Source of the DNA: CALKWS01 sp035302405
GTDB taxonomy: Bacteria; Actinomycetota; Actinomycetes; Actinomycetales; Beutenbergiaceae
DNA length: 8,514 bases
Direction: 5' to 3'
NCBI GenBank assembly: GCA_035302405.1
Contig: DATGSR010000029.1
Location: 1-8,514 of the forward strand
Part shown: positions 1-4,792 of the stretch, in pieces
Numbering within the stretch: position 1 is the first letter of the stretch
How the letters are laid out: the number at the start of each line of letters is the position of its first letter
Made by a program: the position numbers and the translations under genes
The notes under the pieces: model-generated
Database searches by the model: none
Told to the model about the DNA's origin: nothing
The model's input: the letters and a program-made list of their open reading frames with translations, nothing else

Positions 1-1145
1 GCGCTGTTCTCGTGGACGTAGGCGTGGGACAGGTCGTTGGTCCAGATGGTGGCCTCAGCAGTGCCGGCGTGCAGCTCGATGCGGACCTGCACCTCCCGGC
101 CGGTAAGGTCCACCTGGGTACGGTCGGCGGCGGCCACGCCGCCGCGGCAGACCCACACATCGTTGATCGCCACGTCCACCTCGGTCGGTTCGAACTGCGC
201 GACCTCGACGGGGACGGTGCCCACCTCCGCCAAGATCCTCCCCCAGTTCGGGTCCTGGCCGAACATCGCAGTCTTGACCAGGTTCGACCGGCTCACCGCC
301 CGGCCCACCGCTTCGGCGGCGCCCACCGAACCGGCGCCCGTGACGCGCACCGCGATCTCCTTGGTGGCGCCCTCGGCGTCGGCTACGAGAGCCCTGGCCA
401 ACTTGGCGCACGCCCGAGTCAGGGCCGCGGTGAACTCTTCCGGGGCCGGCGTGTGTTCACTGGCGCCGGAGGCCATCAGCACCACGGTGTCGGAGGTGGA
501 CATGCACCCGTCGGAATCGACCCGGTCGAAAGTGACGGCGCTGGCCTCGCGCAGGGCGGTTGCGGCAGTGTCGGCGTCGATGACGGCGTCGGTGGTGAGC
601 ACGCACAGCATCGTGGCCAGTGACGGCGCGAGCATGCCCGCACCCTTGGCCATCCCGCCGATGGTGTAGCCCGCAGTGTCGACCTGCACGGTCTTGGGAA
701 CGGTGTCGGTGGTCATGATCGCCTCCGCGGCGTCCCGTCCCCCGCCGGCGCTCAATTCACCGGCGGCCCGGGAGACCCCGGCCAGCAGCGAATCGATGGG
801 TAACAGTTCCCCGATCAGGCCGGTGGAGCAGACCACCACGTCCTGGGCGTTGCCGCCGGTGTGTGCGGCAACCGCCTCCGCGGTGCGTTCGACGTGGGTG
901 TAGCCCTCCGGCGGAGTGCACGTGTTGGCGCCGCCGGAGTTGAGCACCACCGCGCGCACCACGCCGTCGGCGACCGCATTGCGGGACCACTGCACGGGCC
1001 AGCCGGTGACCCGGTTGCGGGTGAACACGGCTGCGCCGGTGTGCTGCGGGCCGTCGTTGACCACCAGGGCCACGTCCTTCCCGGCGCTCTTCAGGCCGGC
1101 GCTGGTTCCGGCCGCGCGGAAACCGCGGGGGGCGGTGACGGTCAT
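1..1145 (-). CDS. argJ: Bifunctional glutamate N-acetyltransferase / ornithine acetyltransferase ArgJ (3' end cut by window)
   Basis: ArgJ transfers the acetyl group from N-acetylornithine to glutamate, so the acetylated arginine pathway can cycle; many members also accept acetyl-CoA. About 382 residues are visible, starting MTVTAPRGFRAAG. Family motifs seen are NSGGANTC (69-76), the oxyanion-hole STG (107-109), and KGAGMLAPSLATML (167-180). In this family the precursor cleaves itself between Ala and Thr of that last motif, here Ala177/Thr178; Thr178 becomes the N-terminal nucleophile of the beta chain. The visible sequence ends AYVHENSA at the edge. The family normally ends a few residues later, so probably only about four codons are missing. 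The ATG overlaps the argC stop (ATGA, 4 bases), and a GGAG lies 7 bases upstream inside argC (1153-1156). This implies one operon with translational coupling. argB would be the expected next gene, beyond the window. Confidence 0.96.
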   Translation of the reverse strand, partial: MTVTAPRGFRAAGTSAGLKSAGKDVALVVNDGPQHTGAAVFTRNRVTGWPVQWSRNAVADGVVRAVVLNSGGANTCTPPEGYTHVERTAEAVAAHTGGNAQDVVVCSTGLIGELLPIDSLLAGVSRAAGELSAGGGRDAAEAIMTTDTVPKTVQVDTAGYTIGGMAKGAGMLAPSLATMLCVLTTDAVIDADTAATALREASAVTFDRVDSDGCMSTSDTVVLMASGASEHTPAPEEFTAALTRACAKLARALVADAEGATKEIAVRVTGAGSVGAAEAVGRAVSRSNLVKTAMFGQDPNWGRILAEVGTVPVEVAQFEPTEVDVAINDVWVCRGGVAAADRTQVDLTGREVQVRIELHAGTAEATIWTNDLSHAYVHENS

Positions 1146-2203
1146 GGTGCGACTCCGTTGCTCGGGAGACCTGTGGTCTCGGGCCAGCCGAGAGCCAGGT
1201 TCATCGATTGCAGGGCGGCCCCGGCGGTGCCCTTGACCAGGTTGTCCAGGGCGCAGATGGCCACCACGCGCCGGGCGCGGGCGTCGTAGGCCAGTTGCAC
1301 CTGAGCGATATTGGCTCCCGTGGTGGCGGCCGTCGTCGGCCATTGGCCTTCGGGAAGCAGGTGCACGAACGGTTCCTCGGCCAGCGCCTGCTCCCATGCC
1401 GGGCGCAGGCCGACCGGGTCGACCCCCGGGGCCAGCGGTGCCGTGATGGTGGCCAAGATCCCCCGGGCCATCGGCACCAGGGTGGGGGTGAAACTCAGCC
1501 GAACCTGTTCGGCGCCGGCTACCTGCAGGTTCTGTTCGATCTCGGGGATGTGCCGATGGGACCCGCCGACGGCGTAGGGCTGGGCCGAACCCAATCCTTC
1601 GGCCGCGAGCAGGTGCGGCTTGAGACTCTTACCCGCCCCCGAGTACCCGTTGGCCAACACCGCCACGATGTCGGTGGCCTCCACCAGCCCGGCCGCGACC
1701 CCCGGTTGCAAGCCGAGGGTGACGGCGGTGACGTTGCACCCCGGCACCGCGATGCGCCGCTCACCCCGGAGCAGGTCACGCTGGCGGCGCACCTGGTTGT
1801 CCTCGACACGGATGAGTTCGGGCAGGCCGTAGGCCCAGGTGCCGGCGTGGTCGGTGCCGTAGAACGCCTCCCAGGCTGCGGCGTCGGCCAGCCGATGATC
1901 GGCGCCGCAGTCCAGCACCAGCACATCCGGGCCCAGTTCGGCGGCGATCGGACCCGAGGCGCCGTGCGGCAGGGCGAGGATCACCACGTCATGACCGGCT
2001 AGCGACTCGGCCGTGGTGGGTTGCAGCACCCGGTCGGCCAGGGCGGTGAGGTGCGGGTGGTGCGCCCCGAGCGGCTCCCCGGCTTTGGTGTGGGCGGTCA
2101 GCGCGCCGATACGCACCCGGGGATGGGTGAGCAGCAGACGGAGCACCTCACCGCCGGCGTAACCGGAGGCCCCAGCAACAGCAACAGATACAGACACCTG
2201 CAT
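1142..2203 (-). CDS. argC: N-acetyl-gamma-glutamyl-phosphate reductase ArgC
   Basis: ArgC reduces N-acetyl-glutamyl-5-phosphate to N-acetylglutamate semialdehyde with NADPH, the third step of arginine synthesis. The 353-residue protein has the normal family length. It shows the N-terminal dinucleotide-binding motif GASGYAGGE (11-19), the catalytic cysteine in VPGCNVTA (Cys156; relatives often have PGCYPTA), the HRHIPEI segment with the conserved histidine (216-222), and an NLVKGTAGAA ending (321-330). The open frame continues upstream to 2683, but homology begins only at SVAVAGASGYAG, so that extension is rejected. The ATG at 2203 (MQVSVSVAVAG) is the usual choice. It has no clear Shine-Dalgarno sequence and lies inside a candidate ARG box. 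A GTG two codons later (2195-2197) sits exactly where a leaderless transcript from TATAGT would start, so the true protein may be two residues shorter. The gene leads the arginine operon and overlaps argJ by 4 bases. Confidence 0.95.
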   Translation of the reverse strand: MQVSVSVAVAGASGYAGGEVLRLLLTHPRVRIGALTAHTKAGEPLGAHHPHLTALADRVLQPTTAESLAGHDVVILALPHGASGPIAAELGPDVLVLDCGADHRLADAAAWEAFYGTDHAGTWAYGLPELIRVEDNQVRRQRDLLRGERRIAVPGCNVTAVTLGLQPGVAAGLVEATDIVAVLANGYSGAGKSLKPHLLAAEGLGSAQPYAVGGSHRHIPEIEQNLQVAGAEQVRLSFTPTLVPMARGILATITAPLAPGVDPVGLRPAWEQALAEEPFVHLLPEGQWPTTAATTGANIAQVQLAYDARARRVVAICALDNLVKGTAGAALQSMNLALGWPETTGLPSNGVAP

Positions 2204-2213
2204 AACTATACAG
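2198..2213 (-). promoter_or_regulatory. Candidate ARG box (ArgR operator) over the argC start
   Basis: The plus strand reads CTGCATAACTATACAG, an AT-rich imperfect palindrome in GC-rich surroundings. It matches 12 of 16 bases of the M. tuberculosis argC operator as I recall it (TTGCATAACGATGCAA). It covers the argC start codon and the candidate -10 element, so ArgR with arginine bound would block RNA polymerase. The right half ATACAG recurs 20 bases away at 2188-2193, which may be a weak second half-site. The match is seen in the sequence; the regulation is inferred, as argR is not in the window. Confidence 0.65.
2205..2210 (-). promoter_or_regulatory. Candidate -10 element of the argC promoter
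   Basis: The minus strand reads TATAGT, a good TANNNT -10 hexamer, inside the ARG box. Seven bases after it comes GTG (2197-2195), in frame with argC at codon 3. In actinomycetes many transcripts are leaderless and begin at ATG or GTG about 7 bases after the -10. No convincing -35 is seen 17-18 bases upstream. Confidence 0.45.
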
Positions 2214-2272
2214 CCTGGTTGGCGGGTGCGCTCACCCAACGAGGTGATGCTGCCCACGCGTCCGCGCCGGCC

Positions 2273-2289
2273 GGTGCAGCGTCGGCACC
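2273..2289. repeat. Short inverted repeat in the argC-def spacer
   Basis: GGTGC and GCACC arms of 5 bases flank a 7-base centre, about 38 bases upstream of the def ATG. It could be an operator half-site pair or chance in GC-rich DNA. The rest of the 115-base divergent spacer (2204-2318) holds the ARG box and -10 of argC, an imperfect inverted repeat at 2218-2240 (GGGTG / CACCC arms), and a possible def -10 (GACAAT, 2306-2311). Confidence 0.2.
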
Positions 2290-2318
2290 AGGGGCCTCGA
2301 TGCGGGACAATGGCGCAC

Positions 2319-3131
2319 ATGAGTGACCACCACGCACGCCCCGGTGAGGACCCCCCTCTCAGCCCCGAGTCCCACGACGGCGCGGGCATCGAGTCCGGTG
2401 AGGACGCAGATACCGTCGCCGACCGCGACGGTGAGGGCGCCGATGCCGGTCCGGCCACCCGGCCGGTGCGCACCCTGTTGCAGGGCGTGGACGTGACGGA
2501 CTTCCCGCTGATCACTCCGATGGCCGAGCGCGGCCGGGTGCGGCGGATCACCGAGATCGGCGAACCCGTGCTGCACCGCCCCTGCCAAGAGGTGCGCGAG
2601 TTCGGCACCAGAGAACTGGCCGACCTCATCGACGACATGTTCACCACGATGCTCGTCGCCGAAGGGGTGGGGCTGGCGGCCAACCAGGTGGGCGTGGATC
2701 TGCAGGTGTTCGTCTACGACCTCACCGACGGCGACGGTGTGCGCCACGTGGGTCACGTGCTCAACCCGCACATCGAGGTGCTCTCCGAGGAGACCGAGGA
2801 GATGACCGAGGGGTGCCTGTCCGTCCCCGGGCCCGGCGCGGACCTGTTCCGCCCCTACCACGTGCGCCTGCACGGTATGGACCAGGAAGGTGAGTCGCTG
2901 GAGCACGAGGCGAGGGGATACCTGGCCCGCTGCTTCCAACACGAGACCGGTCACCTGCAGGGACAGTTGTATGTCGACTTGCTCGCCAAGCGGGTGCGCA
3001 AACGCATCCTGGCCGAGATGGAGGACCTGCGCCCGGAGGTGCTGCAGCGCCGCACCGAAGTGGCCCAGCACCTGGGCAAAGAACCTGCCGATTACCCCGG
3101 CCAGAGCGCATTGGAGCGCGCGACCTCCTAG
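2319..3131 (+). CDS. def: Peptide deformylase with acidic N-terminal extension
   Basis: Peptide deformylase is a metal enzyme, usually Fe(II), that removes the formyl group from the initiator methionine of new proteins. All three family motifs are intact in the 270-residue product: GVGLAANQ (116-123), EGCLS (164-168, Cys166 a metal ligand), and HETGH (208-212, His208 and His212 ligands, Glu209 catalytic). The catalytic domain starts near RVRRITEIGEPVLHRPC (72-88) and ends in a charged tail. Residues 1-50 are acidic and low in complexity (rich in D, E, G), making the protein longer than the usual 165-220. The start is uncertain: ATG at 2310 or 2319, or a later start such as ATG 2520 just before the core. 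I chose 2319 because GACAAT (2306-2311) ends 7 bases before it, fitting a leaderless transcript. A quinone oxidoreductase follows after 11 bases, so the two probably share a transcript. No fmt gene is nearby. Confidence 0.93.
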   Translation: MSDHHARPGEDPPLSPESHDGAGIESGEDADTVADRDGEGADAGPATRPVRTLLQGVDVTDFPLITPMAERGRVRRITEIGEPVLHRPCQEVREFGTRELADLIDDMFTTMLVAEGVGLAANQVGVDLQVFVYDLTDGDGVRHVGHVLNPHIEVLSEETEEMTEGCLSVPGPGADLFRPYHVRLHGMDQEGESLEHEARGYLARCFQHETGHLQGQLYVDLLAKRVRKRILAEMEDLRPEVLQRRTEVAQHLGKEPADYPGQSALERATS

Positions 3132-3142
3132 ATTGGGGTGCT

Positions 3143-4129
3143 ATGCGCGTCATCGAAGCACAGCAACCCGGCGGTCCCCACGTCCTCCAAATAGCCGAAC
3201 GCCCCGAACCTGCACCCGGTCCAGGGCAGGTGGCGGTCGAGGTCGCGGCGGCGGGCGTGAATTTCTACGACACCTACGTCCGCTCCGGCGTCTACCAGGC
3301 GCAGTTCCCGCTGGTACCGGGAAACGAGGGCGCCGGTGAAGTGGTCGCCGTCGGGGACGGGGTGAGCGACGTGGCCGTGGGCGACCGGGTTGCCTGGGCC
3401 GGTAGCAGCGGGAACTCCTACGCCGACTATCTGGCGATCGACGCAGACAAGGTGGTACCGGTACCGGACGGGCTGGACCTGTACACAGCCGCAGCCCTGC
3501 CCCTGCAAGGCATGACTGCCCACATGCTGATAGACGGGGTGCACGATCTGCGCGAGAGCGAGGACGTGCTGCTGACCGCCGGTGCCGGCGGAGTGGGCCT
3601 GCTGCTGACTCAACTGGCCAAGTCCCGCGGTGCCCGGGTGTTCACCACGGTGTCCACCGAGGAGAAGGAAGAACTGTCTCGCGACGCCGGCGCCGATGAG
3701 GTGATCCGCTACGACCGGTTCACCGATATGACCACCGAACTCTCCCGCACCGTGCGTGATCTCACCGACGGGGTGGGTGTCCACGTCGCCTACGACGGGG
3801 TGGGTAAGGACACCTTCGACGGCTCCCTGGCCAGCGTACGCACCCGTGGGCTCATGGTGCTGTTCGGCGGCGCGTCCGGCCAGGTGCCACCGTTCGACCT
3901 GCAGCGACTGAACGCCGCCGGTTCCCTGTTCGTCACCCGGCCGACGGTGTTCCATTACATCGCGCAGCGGGCCGAACTGCTGTACCGGGCCAAAGCGGTG
4001 TTCGACGCCGCGGCGAAGGGGGCGCTACAGGTGCGCATCGGTGCGCAGTTCCCGTTGAGCGAAGCCGGCGAGGCGCACAGTGCGCTCGAGGGGCGGCGCA
4101 CCACCGGCAAGGTGCTACTCGTTCCCTGA
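3143..4129 (+). CDS. NADPH:quinone oxidoreductase, zinc-independent MDR family
   Basis: This 328-residue protein belongs to the quinone oxidoreductase (QOR/zeta-crystallin) branch of the medium-chain dehydrogenase/reductases. These cytosolic enzymes pass electrons from NADPH to quinones or other activated carbonyl compounds. The GroES-like domain comes first, with GVNFYDTYVRSGVY (38-51), which closely resembles E. coli QorA, and VPGNEGAGEV (58-67). The Rossmann domain follows, with the cofactor loop AGAGGVG (146-152). The catalytic and structural zinc cysteines of alcohol dehydrogenases are absent; indeed no cysteine is visible. The C-terminus LEGRRTTGKVLLVP is typical. The ATG lies 11 bases after the def stop, with GGGG (3135-3138) as a plausible ribosome site. 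The def-qor pair is probably co-transcribed, but no functional link between them is established. The physiological substrate cannot be read from the sequence. Confidence 0.93.
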   Translation: MRVIEAQQPGGPHVLQIAERPEPAPGPGQVAVEVAAAGVNFYDTYVRSGVYQAQFPLVPGNEGAGEVVAVGDGVSDVAVGDRVAWAGSSGNSYADYLAIDADKVVPVPDGLDLYTAAALPLQGMTAHMLIDGVHDLRESEDVLLTAGAGGVGLLLTQLAKSRGARVFTTVSTEEKEELSRDAGADEVIRYDRFTDMTTELSRTVRDLTDGVGVHVAYDGVGKDTFDGSLASVRTRGLMVLFGGASGQVPPFDLQRLNAAGSLFVTRPTVFHYIAQRAELLYRAKAVFDAAAKGALQVRIGAQFPLSEAGEAHSALEGRRTTGKVLLVP

Positions 4130-4170
4130 GTCCCGCTCGTTCCTGAACTCTGCGTGCTCTCGCACCCGGT

Positions 4171-4197
4171 GGCCAGGCCGCAGGCGCCCCGCTGGCT
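4171..4197. terminator. Weak inverted repeat between convergent genes, possible terminator
   Basis: The 68-base gap between the convergent quinone reductase and flavodoxin genes holds arms GGCCAG and CTGGCT (one G-U pair) around a 15-base loop, next to a GGCGCC palindrome. There is no T-tract on either side. Both genes need an end here, so a GC-rich hairpin is plausible, but the stem is short and the arm touches the flavodoxin stop. Confidence 0.25.
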
Positions 4198-4695
4198 TCA
4201 GGCGGCTGATGCGCGGCGCATCTGCTCCTCGACCCGCTGCGCCCAGGACCGCACGACCTTCCGATCGCGGGCGTCCTTCCCCCGGGAGCCGACGAACCCG
4301 GCCAGGGCGCGTTCCGCCGGCCCCAGTTCGCTTGGTTCCACCCGTCCACCGAAGATCGGGTACTGGCCCCCGAAATAGGGAGGATGCTGCGGCTGGGTGT
4401 ACTTCGGTTGGAGCGGATTCGCAGTGTTGTTCTTCATGCCGGAGGCGAATACCCACACGGGTTTCGGAGCGAACTCACTCTCCAGTCGGCGAGCGAACTG
4501 GCGGGCTTGGGTCAGGATGCGCCCGATGTAGACGGCCGAGCCCAGGACCACCGCATCGTAGGCTTCTAGATCCGTCACCTGGTCCACCCGCTCAAGGGTG
4601 ACGGTGTGGCCCGCATCCGCCAGTGCGTCACGGACCCAGCTAGCGAGTTCATGGGTGGCGCCGTAGGTGGAGGCCACCGCAACCATGATCTTCAT
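4198..4695 (-). CDS. Flavodoxin-domain protein, HemG-like
   Basis: The 165-residue protein has a flavodoxin fold predicted to bind FMN. The first strand and phosphate loop are MKIMVAVASTYGATHELA (1-18, with S9-T10-Y11-G12-A13-T14), followed by AVVLGSAVYIGR (48-59) as in menaquinone-dependent protoporphyrinogen oxidase HemG and related actinobacterial flavodoxins. The end, EPSELGPAERAL then RSWAQRVEEQM (149-159), also fits that group. Residues 88-113 are an unusual stretch rich in Pro, Asn, Gln and Tyr, where relatives have a different linker. True HemG activity cannot be claimed, as many such proteins have unknown electron partners. The first ATG is preferred because a start at Met4 would cut into the first beta strand. 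Its only purine run, GGTGG, is 1 base away, which suits leaderless translation better than Shine-Dalgarno initiation. A DosR-like palindrome lies upstream. Confidence 0.85.
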   Translation of the reverse strand: MKIMVAVASTYGATHELASWVRDALADAGHTVTLERVDQVTDLEAYDAVVLGSAVYIGRILTQARQFARRLESEFAPKPVWVFASGMKNNTANPLQPKYTQPQHPPYFGGQYPIFGGRVEPSELGPAERALAGFVGSRGKDARDRKVVRSWAQRVEEQMRRASAA

Positions 4696-4730
4696 ACCAC
4701 CAGCATGCCCGCGCCCACGCCGACTCGACA

Positions 4731-4744
4731 GGGACCAAGGTCCC
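4731..4744 (-). promoter_or_regulatory. Candidate DosR/DevR-type box upstream of the flavodoxin gene
   Basis: The 14 bases GGGACCAAGGTCCC form a palindrome with perfect 6-base arms around AA. The mycobacterial DosR core is GGGACT-WW-AGTCCC. This site keeps GGGAC/GTCCC and the AT centre, with a symmetric T-to-C and A-to-G change (12 of 14 match). The flanks of the full 20-base consensus are mostly not conserved. The centre is 42.5 bases upstream of the flavodoxin ATG, the usual place for an activator site overlapping -35 if the transcript is leaderless; CATGCT at 4702-4707 would be a weak -10. No dosR/devR gene is in the window. Confidence 0.5.
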
Positions 4745-4762
4745 CGGCGTCGTAGCGTGGCT

Positions 4763-4792
4763 CGTCGCGGTGAATTCGAGGCGTTTGCGACG
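4763..4792 (-). terminator. Inverted repeat directly after pheT, possible terminator
   Basis: On the minus strand, CGTCGC directly follows the pheT stop codon and GCGACG occurs 18 bases later, giving a perfect 6-base stem. The loop is long and no T-tract follows, so intrinsic termination would be weak at best. It is the only hairpin seen at the end of the pheST operon before the flavodoxin promoter region. Confidence 0.2.

Noticed and set aside
12..669. Two plus-strand open frames opposite argJ
   Set aside because: They are antisense to a clear ArgJ with all motifs, have repetitive Gly/Val/His or Ala/Thr/Ser composition, and arise from GC-rich codon bias.
1208..2002. 264-codon plus-strand frame opposite argC
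   Set aside because: Shadow of argC: no recognisable domain, and its composition (Gly, His, Gln, Val) is typical of the antisense strand of a GC-rich gene.
2179..2194. Second full ARG box next to the argC operator
   Set aside because: Only the half ATACAG (2188-2193) repeats; the other half does not match and the bases are constrained by ArgC coding.
2204..2683. Upstream extension of the argC frame to 2683
   Set aside because: It runs antisense through def and has no family similarity; the ArgC fold starts at SVAVAGASGYAG.
2232..3071. 279-codon minus-strand frame opposite def
   Set aside because: Antisense shadow of the deformylase gene, which carries all three catalytic motifs.
3128..3955. 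275-codon minus-strand frame opposite the quinone reductase
   Set aside because: Antisense shadow of a complete MDR-family protein; no domain recognised.
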